Below, in pieces: positions 19,544 through 28,697 of a stretch of 64,000 nucleotides of DNA. The stretch is from Dolichospermum flos-aquae CCAP 1403/13F (lineage in GTDB: Bacteria > Cyanobacteriota > Cyanobacteriia > Cyanobacteriales > Nostocaceae): assembly GCF_012516395.1 (NCBI RefSeq), contig NZ_CP051206.1, positions 434,001 to 498,000 on the forward strand. Reading direction: 5' to 3'. Positions within the stretch are counted from its first letter, which is position 1. Each line of letters begins with the position of its first letter. The translations under genes and the position numbers were made by a program. The notes beneath the pieces are model-generated. The model was not told where the DNA came from. It saw only the letters and a list, made by a program, of their open reading frames with translations, and did not search any database.

Positions 19544-20340
19544 CGCCTAAATTCATCTACAAGTTCATATCTCGGATATAAAGCTTTTTTCTCGGATCTA
19601 TAAAACCAATCATGCTTCTCTTCGCCTGAAACAAAGATAACGTGGCTTTTATTCGATTTTCCAATTTCTAATATCGTCAGCCAGATTAGAAGATCACCAA
19701 TTCCTAAGTCTGGCTTACCTCCATCCTTATAACCCGGTGGATTTTTATGCAATATGAGGTTTTTCAAATCTTCTTTGACTTTATTTTGATCAATTTCTGG
19801 CTCTATAATTACACTTTTATTAAAAATTTCAGCGTAAATTAAACTAACTGGATCATTCCAAGTCCACCCACTAATATGATCTATTACAGAGCTAATAGCT
19901 TTCGTGTATTTTTTAATAAGTTCATTAATTTCTTTTTCAATCTCAAGAGTTTCTTTATATGCTTCTAATGACTCAAGAAGTGGGTACTTTCCTATATCAA
20001 ATTTATGTTGTGATGAATTCTTTCGAGTTAATTGTTGGTAAACTTCTGCTATCTTAGTAGGTCTATTCTTAACAAATTCTCTAGCAGCTTGCGCTGGTAT
20101 TATTAGACGATTATTTTGTACTAACTCTCTGTATATCTTTTGAATCTGATTAAGGCTATTTGTGCCTGTCGTATATGGAACAAGTAAAGTATTTGTATCG
20201 AGGACAATAATTGCATTATCTTTGATATCTTCAACTGGCTTGAGTACATTAGCGAATAATGAGGTTGCATCAGGAAAAATCCGATTAGCAATAAAAATAT
20301 CAACTTCACTTTGTTCTGATTTACCTTGATTTGGTGACAT
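19528..20340 (-). pseudogene. PIN-like (PIN_8/DUF4935-type) nuclease gene, 5' part, disrupted by IS4
   Basis: From ATG 20340 (GGAG 9 bp upstream). The domain has IIVLDTNTLLVPY, RLIIPAQAAREFVKNR, PPGYKDGGKPDLGIGDLLIW and HVIFVSGEEKHDWFYR, the pattern of large PIN-like nucleases with conserved acidic residues. The insertion fuses DEFRR to NTRE encoded by the IS end, leaving 270 residues. The intact gene would have been 409 residues (20340-19544 joined to 17732-17300). The nuclease core is nearly complete, so residual activity is possible. A membrane-protein gene lies directly upstream. Confidence 0.8.
19544..19553 (+). repeat. IS4 target-site duplication, right
   Basis: CGCCTAAATT, identical to 17733-17742. 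Confidence 0.9.
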
Positions 20341-20410
20341 AATTTTAAACTCCAATTTACATAATTTTTTAGATGAACACAAAGTACATAGTGATGTTAT
20401 CTAGAATAGA

Positions 20411-21166
20411 CTAATCTTTTACATAGGAAGCATTATTTAGAAACATGATTTTAGCTTTTTGCTCATCCATTTGTAGCAATAAGTGTCTTAAATCATGTAA
20501 GGCATCTTCTATGAAAGGAATAACAAAGCTATCATCATTAAATGGTTCAATTTCATCCTCAGCTTGAGAAATTGTAACTTCCATTCTTTCATGTATTTCT
20601 TTGATATCGTTAATAACATTTATGTTATAGAGATTCCAAGAAAAAATCTTGTATTTATTGCTTTTATAGACATCATTACTCCATTTTGAAGCAATACTTT
20701 TATAGAATTTTGAGTTAAATTCTTTCTCAGTCATTGATTTCAGTATTCTATAAGTTTTAACAAAAGACACTAGAGAATCATAGTTGCTATAAAGTTCTCC
20801 CCAAATTGCCGATTTAATTTCATACTCCTTGTTTTTTTCTTTGAACAAATCAACTGATTCTTTAACAATTAAAGATATTAAAGCTGCCGGAGGCAGTAAA
20901 TATACAAGATGATCTAAATCATGTAGGTGATTTAGTCCAAGCGGTAAAGAAATAAGAGATATACTTATAATTGATAACTTCAAATTCTCATTTTTTTCAA
21001 TATGAGCAATAATATCTTTAATATAGCCCTGCCTCCAATTAAGCCAAATAATAAGGAACATAAAACCAATCAACAAATTTTCCATAATATTTTCTTTCAT
21101 AAAATGTGGGAGCATAAGTTGTGGAATGCAGATATCTGTCAACTTTAAACAAATGAAGTATATCAC
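20411..21166 (-). CDS. Membrane-associated protein, unknown, partner of PIN-like gene
   Basis: Up to 251 residues; ATG 21100 (MKENIMENLLIG) is a likely start. Two hydrophobic segments (MENLLIGFMFLIIWLNW and LSIISISLISLPLGL, with LVYLLPPAALISLIV after a HLHDLDHL motif) anchor the N-terminus. The rest is a cytoplasmic helical domain (EKNKEYEIKSAIWGELYSNY, HERMEVTISQAEDEIEP, IEDALHDLRHLLLQMDEQ). It lies 70 bp upstream of the PIN-like gene on the same strand, so the pair may have worked together. No family recognised. Confidence 0.6.
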   Translation of the reverse strand: MIYFICLKLTDICIPQLMLPHFMKENIMENLLIGFMFLIIWLNWRQGYIKDIIAHIEKNENLKLSIISISLISLPLGLNHLHDLDHLVYLLPPAALISLIVKESVDLFKEKNKEYEIKSAIWGELYSNYDSLVSFVKTYRILKSMTEKEFNSKFYKSIASKWSNDVYKSNKYKIFSWNLYNINVINDIKEIHERMEVTISQAEDEIEPFNDDSFVIPFIEDALHDLRHLLLQMDEQKAKIMFLNNASYVKD

Positions 21167-21200
21167 CTTTTACACAAATGATATTATTGATTAACAAAAA

Positions 21201-22502
21201 TTAACTCCTTTTATAAACCACTTCCATTCTCAACTTCTCCATCTCAATCTTCAACCTTTCATTCTCCATTTTCAAAACCAAATTCTCATCCTTAATTACT
21301 TCAACCTCATTCCGTTTACTCAAAGCCTGATTAATTGCTAACTTCCGCATATCCAAAGAAAACCAACGTTGATAAGTTTTCGTATGAATCTGCACACTAT
21401 GACCCAAATTATCCGCCGCAGCTTTAATAGGAACTCCCAAAATATGCGCTCGAATTGCCCAACCATGACGTAAATCATAGGGTTTAAAATCCAACCCGAT
21501 TTTTCTAAACCACCAACTCACTCTTTGAATTAAAGCCGTGATTTCCGCATGATTATTCTGGTCTTTTTTACTAATTGCTATAGCCAACATTTCCAAATAT
21601 TTCGGATTTCTTAAATCAAATTTATCAATCCATTCCTTATATAAAGGTAAAGCTTCCCTTTCACCAGTTTTACAATCTTTATCAACCTTCCAAGTTAAAT
21701 CTACATTTTCATCACTCAACCACCAATCAATATGAGGATTTACAAAAAGCTCCCTGGGACGTAAACCAAAAACCGCCAACATTCCATAAGTCCAACGCCA
21801 TAATTTCCAACTATCTTTAACATCTTGATTAACTTGCTTACCTCGATTATGCAAATATTCATCAAACTTATAAAATCCAGTAACTATATCCTTATCAGTA
21901 GGAACATTGCGAGAATTACTTTCAGGAACTTTAGAATAATTAGTTAAATTAATCTCAATGTTAAAAAGTTGACAAAAAACAGAAATAGCCCTCACAGCAT
22001 TATATTTAGCCCATTCCTTATCTATCTTATCAATCGCATTAATCAAAACTTCCCCATTTGCCAAATCATCAGCATTTGTATAACGCTTAATTCGAGAAAA
22101 ATAATAGAAAAAAGTATGTTTACTTTTAGTCGTGCGTTTATGGGTTTTAAAATATTCATCTTCAAACCTTGCCAATAACTCACCAATAGTTCGTAAATCC
22201 TTTTTAATTGCCTCATTTCCCAAATATTTATCATTCCAAACAAAACTTTTTCTAGCAATTAACTTTCCTAATTCATAAGCCTCTTCTTCAGCAGTTTTCA
22301 GTCCATCTAAGTTGGCAGGAATGTTTAAACTGAGGTTGTACTGTTTTTTACCTGTTTTGTTAATGTCTGCATCACCTGGTTTCAGGGGTAAAGTTGCCCG
22401 TAATTGCAGACATCCATTTGATTCTCGAATTGTTACTCTGATCTTTGCAGACTTCAAACGCAGATTTATCTGCTGTATTTCCTGGGTTAAGTTGGTTTTC
22501 AT
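21201..22502 (-). CDS. xisA: Site-specific tyrosine recombinase of the nifD element (XisA-like)
   Basis: A 433-residue recombinase. The catalytic set is R248 (GLRPRE), Y342-x-x-R345 (YDLRHGW), H368 (LGHS) and nucleophile Y377 (TKTYQRW). Tyrosine replacing the usual histidine in the H-x-x-R box is characteristic of heterocyst XisA and XisC (R-Y-R-Y tetrad). The C-terminus is a charged coiled coil (EVIKDENLVLKMENERLKIE). By family it cuts the TACTCCG-containing cores to excise the element and rebuild nifD. The start lies 2.3 kb from the nifK-proximal end. A copy of the 42-bp repeat lies ~125-165 bp upstream. Confidence 0.92.
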   Translation of the reverse strand: MKTNLTQEIQQINLRLKSAKIRVTIRESNGCLQLRATLPLKPGDADINKTGKKQYNLSLNIPANLDGLKTAEEEAYELGKLIARKSFVWNDKYLGNEAIKKDLRTIGELLARFEDEYFKTHKRTTKSKHTFFYYFSRIKRYTNADDLANGEVLINAIDKIDKEWAKYNAVRAISVFCQLFNIEINLTNYSKVPESNSRNVPTDKDIVTGFYKFDEYLHNRGKQVNQDVKDSWKLWRWTYGMLAVFGLRPRELFVNPHIDWWLSDENVDLTWKVDKDCKTGEREALPLYKEWIDKFDLRNPKYLEMLAIAISKKDQNNHAEITALIQRVSWWFRKIGLDFKPYDLRHGWAIRAHILGVPIKAAADNLGHSVQIHTKTYQRWFSLDMRKLAINQALSKRNEVEVIKDENLVLKMENERLKIEMEKLRMEVVYKRS

Positions 22503-22888
22503 GTTGGGTTGTTTGTGGCGATCGCCTCAAATAAACAAAAAAAATGTAAAATTCAAAACTTCTGCTCTTGATTTTGAATTTTTTATTTTGCATTTTTAAT
22601 TGTTTATTAGCCTATACTTAAACCCAAAATAAATATGTTAATTGCAAACATAGTTTATTGCTAACATTCCCAAGTGCGATAGCGTATACCTGACGGGACT
22701 ATCGCTAAATAATCAACTGTCAGAATCAGGATGTCCAGGATTTTAGGATTTACAGAATTTGATTTATTATGTTGATGTTGGGTTGTTGATGGAATTTGTC
22801 AGAATCAGGATGTCCAGGATTTTAGGATTTATAGGATGTTAATGTTGGGTTTTACTATTGTTCAACCCAACCTACCAGTTATTTTTGA
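22503..22888. other. Intergenic region upstream of xisA with repeats
   Basis: No gene seen. It holds the 42-bp repeat at 22626-22667 and two copies of the short repeat tcaggatgtccaggatttta at about 22732 and 22803, the latter shared with DNA beside Uma2 copy 1 at 9922. The xisA promoter must lie here. Confidence 0.5.
22626..22667 (+). repeat. 42-bp direct repeat, copy upstream of xisA
   Basis: AAAATAAATATGTTAATTGC followed by AAACATAGTTTATTGCTAACAT. It differs at 5 of 42 positions from the copy at 24706-24747, 42 bp from the right core of the element. Confidence 0.75.
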
Positions 22889-23652
22889 TTAAATGGTATC
22901 TGGATCAATATTTAACTCCCTCAACTTTGCTGCTAAACGTTTGGATTTTTCGGATTCCATAGCGGCTCTTTTAGCTTCAATTTCTGCTCTTTCAGATTCC
23001 ATAGCGGCTCTTTTAGCTTCAATTTCTGCTCTTTCAGCTTCAATTTCTGCACTTTCTTCAGGTGTAGGAACTAAAGTTCCATCTGATGTAAAATACCTTA
23101 ACAAACCCTGATCAATTCCTAAATATAAACCCAATTCTTCACTCCATAAATGTCCTTTTTCATTAGGTTCTACAGGTTGATATTTCCCATGTATTAAATA
23201 AAAACCTACAAATTCCAAGGTATAAGGATCAAACCAAAAATATTCAGGTGTGCGGAAAGTCTCTTGATAAAGTTCTTTTTTAGTTTCTCTATCAGTTTTA
23301 GCCGTAGTTGGTGAAAGAATCTCCACAATTAAGTTAGGATATTTGCCATTTTCATCCCACACTACCCAACTTTTTCTAATTTTGCGTTCCGTCCCTAAAA
23401 CCACGAAAAAATCTGGACCTCTCACATCTTCTGATTTTTTTGATGCGGACTATAGTAAATACTCAGATTTCCTACAGCATAAAAATCAGTTCTCTCTTTC
23501 CATAACCATTTAAGAGATTTTATTAAGATCATTATTTGTTCGAGATGCAGTTCTGTTTCCACGGGAGGTTCATCACTATATAAATCACTGGGTGGGAAAA
23601 TAATATCTTCTGAGATATTAGGTTGCAATTCTAGTGCTTGAGTAATCATCAT
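22889..23652 (-). pseudogene. Uma2-family gene, copy 3, frameshifted in a poly-A tract
   Basis: Inverted copy of the genes at 10023 and 11900. The frame breaks after SPHQK: the run of eight A found in the other two copies is seven A here (23434-23440 as T on the plus strand), ending the first part at 76 residues. The remainder (from the ATG-like MRGPDFFVVLG at 23425) is open to the normal C-terminus, so one base would restore the gene. The tail has an expanded DNA repeat coding AEIEAKRAAMESER-type units. May be a pseudogene or a slippage-switchable gene. Confidence 0.8.
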
Positions 23653-23781
23653 GATATGATAGCAAGTAATTATTTGTTTATTGTAGCATTAACAATTTCA
23701 AAATTGTTGTTTGAGTTGGATGAAATCAATAAATAAAAATTCGACGGACAATTATCGGTAAACAAGTGTGAGGGTAAGCTA

Positions 23782-24528
23782 GTGCAAAAATATTTCCAAT
23801 CATTAATCAAATGTATTGTTGTGGGGCTTGGTGGCTTTCTTATAATTAGCTCTTTACTCGAAGGTAAATGGATTGAGGCTTTGACATTTGCTATGGGAAC
23901 TTTAATTGGCGTGATAAGTACAAATACTCCTCGCATCCAAGGGCGTAAACAGATGCAAATTCCAGAGAAGTATAAAAAGCTGGCAAATTATCTGGCCACG
24001 GGACAATGGAAAAAAGCAGATAAAGAAACAACAGAATTGTTAATGAAACAAGAGCAAAGCAGTCTCTATGATGTAGTGAGCTTTGATTACCTGGGTGATA
24101 GTTTCACTATAAATGAACTATATGATATGCCTTACCAACGGATATGTGAGTATTGTGCCTCTATTCCCTGCGAAAATATCCAAATTATTGATCTGTTGTG
24201 GGGACACTTTAGTGATGGACGGTTTGGACTTAGTGCTCAACGCAAAGTAGCTTGGGAAAATAAAATTCAAGATATGAAAGATATGGAGAAACTTGGAGAG
24301 CTTTTAGGTTGGCGAGACAATGGTTACTGGATCTATTACGAAGACCTTACTTTTGATATGAAAGCACCATTAGGGCATCTTCCTGTTGATTGGTTCTTCT
24401 TGCTTGATAGAGCATCAGGTATTGTACCTATAGAACATGAGTTCGGCAAAAGAGAAAATCCTGTGATGTTTTATACGTATATCTGGTTCGTGCTTCAATT
24501 AAGATTTAGTAAGTGCCTCGAAGAGTAG
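23782..24528 (+). CDS. GUN4-domain protein with N-terminal membrane segment
   Basis: A 248-residue protein starting at GTG 23782 (GAGG 9 bp upstream). The N-terminus has one or two hydrophobic spans (CIVVGLGGFLIISSLLEGK, ALTFAMGTLIGVIS). From ~65 onward is a GUN4 fold: KLANYLATGQWKKADKETTE, IPCENIQIIDLLWGHFSDGRFG and LGHLPVDWFFLLD-like segments. GUN4 proteins bind porphyrins; membrane-linked and kinase-linked versions occur in cyanobacteria with unknown roles. Last gene before the right end of the nifD element. Confidence 0.8.
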   Translation: MQKYFQSLIKCIVVGLGGFLIISSLLEGKWIEALTFAMGTLIGVISTNTPRIQGRKQMQIPEKYKKLANYLATGQWKKADKETTELLMKQEQSSLYDVVSFDYLGDSFTINELYDMPYQRICEYCASIPCENIQIIDLLWGHFSDGRFGLSAQRKVAWENKIQDMKDMEKLGELLGWRDNGYWIYYEDLTFDMKAPLGHLPVDWFFLLDRASGIVPIEHEFGKRENPVMFYTYIWFVLQLRFSKCLEE

Positions 24529-24583
24529 GCATAACCTAACGCATTTATTGGGTTGTGCTGTCGCTTAACCCAACCTTGTATTT

Positions 24584-24679
24584 TCTCGTTCCCAGCCAGA
24601 CTCTCGGAATGTAGATGACGAGGTTCTACCTCAACCCTAATAAGCGGAGGCATTCTTTGTCTGAGCCGGGGAACGAGAG
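24584..24679. repeat. Palindromic dispersed repeat (TCTCGTTCCC ends)
   Basis: Ends TCTCGTTCCCAGCCAGACTC and CTGAGCCGGGGAACGAGAG are near-complementary, giving a ~95-bp hairpin-forming, MITE-like unit. Confidence 0.55.
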
Positions 24680-24705
24680 GTTAGCATTAGACTATATTTA
24701 GACTA

Positions 24706-24747
24706 AAAATAAATGTGTTAACCGCAAACATAGTTTATTGCCGACAT
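24706..24747 (+). repeat. 42-bp direct repeat, copy near right core
   Basis: AAAATAAATGTGTTAACCGC followed by AAACATAGTTTATTGCCGACAT; 37 of 42 bases match the copy upstream of xisA. It includes GCAAACATAGTT, also found near the nifH-element end. Confidence 0.75.
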
Positions 24748-24788
24748 AGCTCACTGCAAGCATAAAACTATTAAACCAGCAATATAAA

Positions 24789-24795
24789 TACTCCG
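24789..24795 (+). repeat. Right core repeat of nifD element (TACTCCG)
   Basis: TACTCCG shared with the left core; the preceding bases (taaa) differ from the left ggat, so the repeat is only 7 contiguous bases. The nifD exon 2 follows immediately. Confidence 0.8.
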
Positions 24796-24935
24796 GTCCT
24801 TACCACGGTTACGACGGATTCGCAATCTTCGCTCGTGACATGGATTTGGCACTCAACAGCCCAACATGGGGATTAATCGGCGCTCCCTGGAACAAGTCTG
24901 CAAAGAAAGCATTAAGAGCTACAGCAGCAGTCTAG
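24796..24935 (+). CDS. nifD: NifD 3' exon
   Basis: Codes for the last 46 residues of the MoFe alpha chain: [38 protein letters not shown] and ALRATAAV, then a stop. It joins in frame to S454 of the 5' exon when the element is excised. There is no start codon of its own, so it is silent in vegetative cells. nifK begins 184 bp downstream. Confidence 0.95.
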
Positions 24936-25119
24936 GAAACAGAGTAGGGGCAAACCTGGCCGGATAGGAAAAGTCTGGGGTTTAGCCCCAGGGGGGAGTA
25001 GGGAATTCAAGATTCAAAATTAAAAATTCTCAGTTTTGAATTTTGCATTCTGAATTTTGAGCAACATTCCCCACTCTCTATACACCAAACAATACACAGA
25101 AGTCTCGGAGATACGCAAA

Positions 25120-26655
25120 ATGCCTCAAGATCCCAATAAGATTCAGGACCACGTTGAGCTATTCCACCAACCAGAATACCAAGAACTGTTTGAAAACAAA
25201 AAACAGTTTGAAAACGGCCACACCCCTGAAGAAGTACAACGAGTTTCCGAATGGACAAAAAGCTGGGAATACCGGGAAAAGAACTTTGAACGGACAGCTT
25301 TAACCGTTAACCCAGCTAAGGGTTGTCAACCTTTAGGCGCTATGTTTGCGGCTGTGGGTTTTGAAGGTACTCTTCCCTTTGTTCAAGGTTCTCAAGGTTG
25401 CGTGGCTTACTTCCGTACCCACTTAACCCGTCACTACAAAGAACCATTTGCTGGTGTTTCTTCTTCCATGACAGAAGACGCTGCTGTGTTCGGTGGTTTA
25501 CAAAACATGATTGATGGTTTGGCTAACTCCTACAGCTTGTACAAGCCAAAAATGATCGCTGTTTGCACCACTTGTATGGCAGAAGTTATCGGTGATGACT
25601 TACAGTCATTTATCGGTAATGCTAAAGAAGCTGGTTCAGTTCCTCAAGATTTCCCCGTACCTTTTGCTCACACACCTAGCTTCGTTGGTTCTCACATCAC
25701 TGGTTACGACAACATGATGAAGGGAATTCTTTCTACCTTAACCGTAGGTAAAAAGACAGCCAAGAGCAACGGTAAAATCAACTTCATTCCTGGTTTTGAT
25801 ACCTACGTGGAAAACAACCGCGAAATTAAGCGGATTGCTTCTTTAATGGGTATTGACTACACCTTGTTGTCTGACAACAGTGATTATGTTGATTCACCTT
25901 GTGATGGTGAATACAATATGTATCCAGGTGGTACTAAGTTGGAAGATGCAGCAGATTCCATCAACGCTAAGGCTACTATTGCTCTTCAAGCTTACTCTAC
26001 CACCAAGACCCGCGAATACATTGCTAAGGAATGGAATCAAGACGTTAGTGTTGCTCGTCCTTGGGGTATCAAGGGAACTGACGAGTTCTTGATGAAACTC
26101 AGCGAAATGACTGGTAAGGCTATTCCTGAAGAGTTAGAAATCGAACGTGGTCGTGCAGTTGACGCAATGACCGACTCCCATGCTTGGTTACATGGTAAGC
26201 GTTTCGCTATCTACGGTGATCCTGACTTAGTTTACAGCGTAGTTGGTTTCATGTTGGAAATGGGTGCTGAACCAGTACACATCTTGGTTCACAACACCAA
26301 TGAAGTATTCGAGAAAGAATTGCAAGCATTGTTAGATTCTAGCACCTTCGGTAAGTCCGCTAAAATCTGGGGTGGTAAAGACTTGTGGCACTTACGCTCC
26401 TTGTTATTCACCGAACCCGTAGACCTGTTGATTGGTAACTCCTACGGTAAGTACCTGTGGCGCGATTGTGGTGTACCTTTGGTAAGAATCGGTTATCCTA
26501 TCATGGATCGTCACCACTACCACCGTTACGCAACTGTTGGTTACAAAGGTATAATCAACCTGTTGAACTGGATCGTTAACACAGTCTTTGAAGAAATTGA
26601 CCGCAGCACCAATGTTGCTGGTAAGACCGATATTTCCTACGACTTAATTCGTTAA
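25120..26655 (+). CDS. nifK: Nitrogenase MoFe protein beta chain
   Basis: A 511-residue NifK starting [15 protein letters not shown] at ATG 25120, preceded by GGAG; the longer frame from 25057 lacks conservation. P-cluster cysteine regions are visible ([46 protein letters not shown]). Also present are [12 protein letters not shown] and [21 protein letters not shown]. It forms the alpha2-beta2 MoFe protein with NifD. Full length and intact. Its transcript would normally come from the nifH promoter, so both upstream elements block it until excised. Confidence 0.97.
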   Translation: MPQDPNKIQDHVELFHQPEYQELFENKKQFENGHTPEEVQRVSEWTKSWEYREKNFERTALTVNPAKGCQPLGAMFAAVGFEGTLPFVQGSQGCVAYFRTHLTRHYKEPFAGVSSSMTEDAAVFGGLQNMIDGLANSYSLYKPKMIAVCTTCMAEVIGDDLQSFIGNAKEAGSVPQDFPVPFAHTPSFVGSHITGYDNMMKGILSTLTVGKKTAKSNGKINFIPGFDTYVENNREIKRIASLMGIDYTLLSDNSDYVDSPCDGEYNMYPGGTKLEDAADSINAKATIALQAYSTTKTREYIAKEWNQDVSVARPWGIKGTDEFLMKLSEMTGKAIPEELEIERGRAVDAMTDSHAWLHGKRFAIYGDPDLVYSVVGFMLEMGAEPVHILVHNTNEVFEKELQALLDSSTFGKSAKIWGGKDLWHLRSLLFTEPVDLLIGNSYGKYLWRDCGVPLVRIGYPIMDRHHYHRYATVGYKGIINLLNWIVNTVFEEIDRSTNVAGKTDISYDLIR

Positions 26656-27226
26656 GAATGTCTGTAGGGTGGGGTTTCCCCATCCTTTCGCTGAAAAATA
26701 GACAAAGGGGACTGGGACTTAGGCAATTTACCTAAAATCCCATCCCCTATCTCCAGTTCTTAATAATTAAACGCAGATAAACGCAGATGAATTAATTTTT
26801 TCTCTTTTCTCTTGCAAAACCAAATGTTATGAAAATCCCACCCCTAGAAAATACAGATAAATACATATCTTTTTTGAAAGTTTATCTGTGTAAATATTAA
26901 GTTAATCAGATTTTGCAGAAAATCTATAAATCAATACAAACTAAGTATAAAAACTTGGTTATTTTCGGGGAATTAGAATTATTATATTTAATATATCCTG
27001 TGGTAATCCTAAATTATTTGTGAGATATTTCTCACTTATTCTCTATTACAGCAAGTTTCTATGATCTTTTCTGTAGAGACACAAACCCAGAAATAGATAA
27101 TGCTGTAAATAGTTCCACAAATAATTTTTATTAATTTGCAATATTTTTCTCGAAGTCATCATCTTGATGATTAACTTTAAGCAAGATTTGTCATGGTTGT
27201 AAACTCCATCTAGCCCCAGAATAAAA
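26656..27226. other. Intergenic region nifK-nifE
   Basis: 571 bp with no gene. A weak hairpin (gggtggggtttccccatcc, 26667-26687) after nifK may end transcription. The rest is A/T-rich; a duplicated aacgcagataaacgcagatgaat-like segment is at ~26770. A nifE promoter presumably lies here, but I could not identify a definite NtcA site. Confidence 0.5.
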
Positions 27227-28594
27227 ATGAAAGTCACCCAAAGCAAAATTAACGAACTTCTGAGTGAATCAGGATGCGAACATAATCAACAGAAACAGGG
27301 AGAAAAGAAAAATAAATCTTGTACCCAACAGGCTCAACCAGGTGCGGCTCAAGGTGGTTGTGCCTTTGATGGGGCGATGATTGCTTTAGTTCCTATTACC
27401 GATGCTGCTCACTTGGTACATGGTCCCATTGCTTGCGCGGGCAATTCCTGGGGAAGTCGTGGTAGTCTGTCTTCTGGACTAATGCTTTATAAGACAGGTT
27501 TTACTACCGATGTGGGTGAAAATGATGTCATTTTCGGTGGGGAGAAAAAGCTTTATAAGGCGATTTTAGAAATAAAAGAACGTTATCAGCCAGCGGCAGT
27601 TTTTGTTTACGCTACTTGCGTTACAGCCTTAATTGGTGATGATATTGATGCAGTTTGTAAGGTGGCAGCCGAAAAAATTGGTACTCCGGTAATTCCTGTC
27701 ATTGCTCCCGGATTTATTGGTAGTAAAAATTTAGGTAATCGCTTTGGTGGTGAATCCTTACTAGAATATGTAGTGGGAACTGCTGAACCTGAATATACTA
27801 CCCCTTATGATATTAATTTAATAGGTGAATATAATATTGCTGGGGAAATGTGGGGGGTTTTACCTTTATTTGAAAAGTTAGGAATTCGGGTTTTATCGAA
27901 AATTACTGGTGATGCTCGTTATGAAGAAGTGCGTTATGCTCACCGAGCTAAATTAAATGTGATGATTTGCTCACGAGCGTTATTAAATATGGCGCGAAAA
28001 ATGCAGGAACGTTACGGAATTCCCTACATTGAAGAGTCATTTTATGGAATTAAAGATATTAACCGTTGTCTGCGAACTGTAGCTGCTAAATTAGGTGATG
28101 CTGATTTGCAGGAACGCACAGAAAAACTCATTGCTGAAGAAACTGCGGCTTTAGATATTGCACTTGCTCCCTATCGAGAAAAATTAAAAGGAAAACGCAT
28201 TGTTCTATATACTGGTGGTGTGAAAAGTTGGTCAATTATTTCTGCTGCGAAGGATTTGGGAATTGAAGTTGTGGCCACAAGTACCCGTAAAAGTACAGAA
28301 GAAGATAAAGCGAAAATCAAAAATTTGTTGGGTAATGATGGCATTATGTTGGAGAAGGGGAACGCCTCCGAACTCCTGAAATTAATTGAAGAAACTAACG
28401 CAGATATGCTTATTGCTGGCGGTAGAAATCAATATACTGCTCTCAAAGCGAGAGTTCCCTTTTTAGATATTAACCAAGAACGTCATCATCCTTATGCCGG
28501 TTATGTGGGCATGGTGGAAATGGCACGGGAGTTGACTGAGGCTTTATATAGCCCCGTTTGGGAGCAAATTCGTAAGCCTGCTCCTTGGGAATAA
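27227..28594 (+). CDS. nifE: FeMo-cofactor scaffold protein NifE
   Basis: A 455-residue NifE, half of the NifEN scaffold on which the NifB-co precursor matures to FeMo-co. NifD-like cluster cysteine segments are present ([50 protein letters not shown]) and [20 protein letters not shown] resembles the NifD cofactor region. It ends [15 protein letters not shown]. Starts the rightward nifENX group. Confidence 0.95.
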   Translation: MKVTQSKINELLSESGCEHNQQKQGEKKNKSCTQQAQPGAAQGGCAFDGAMIALVPITDAAHLVHGPIACAGNSWGSRGSLSSGLMLYKTGFTTDVGENDVIFGGEKKLYKAILEIKERYQPAAVFVYATCVTALIGDDIDAVCKVAAEKIGTPVIPVIAPGFIGSKNLGNRFGGESLLEYVVGTAEPEYTTPYDINLIGEYNIAGEMWGVLPLFEKLGIRVLSKITGDARYEEVRYAHRAKLNVMICSRALLNMARKMQERYGIPYIEESFYGIKDINRCLRTVAAKLGDADLQERTEKLIAEETAALDIALAPYREKLKGKRIVLYTGGVKSWSIISAAKDLGIEVVATSTRKSTEEDKAKIKNLLGNDGIMLEKGNASELLKLIEETNADMLIAGGRNQYTALKARVPFLDINQERHHPYAGYVGMVEMARELTEALYSPVWEQIRKPAPWE

Positions 28595-28622
28595 TTGAAA
28601 ATTACAGCACACATCTTGTTTT

Positions 28623-28660
28623 TGTTTCGCGCAAAGGTGCAAAGGAGCAAAGACGCAAAG
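28623..28660 (+). repeat. Dispersed CGCAAAG-rich repeat
   Basis: GTTTCGCGCAAAGGTGCAAA followed by GGAGCAAAGACGCAAAG, matching the unit at 15742-15780; here between nifE and nifN. Confidence 0.6.
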
Positions 28661-28697
28661 GAAGAAATACTTTGAGATTATTGAGATTATAGTTATT

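Larger units (their letters stand above)
24529..24788. other. Right terminal region of the nifD element
   Basis: No gene. It contains a short hairpin (gggttgtgctgtcgcttaaccc), a palindromic dispersed repeat at 24584-24679 (tctcgttcccagccagactc paired with ctgagccggggaacgagag), the 42-bp repeat at 24706-24747, and then the core. Confidence 0.6.
2309..24795. mobile_element. nifD excision element (~22.5 kb)
   Basis: Inserted between the two nifD exons. Excision between TACTCCG repeats at its ends would remove 22,487 bp and restore the nifD frame. It encodes its own tyrosine recombinase (21201-22502). The cargo is mostly signalling, toxin-antitoxin, Uma2-type and nuclease genes with no link to nitrogen fixation. 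It also hosts an IS4-family insertion. By established knowledge, elements of this type are lost from the chromosome of differentiating heterocysts, so the cargo would be expressed only in vegetative cells unless the circle is kept. Confidence 0.9.
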
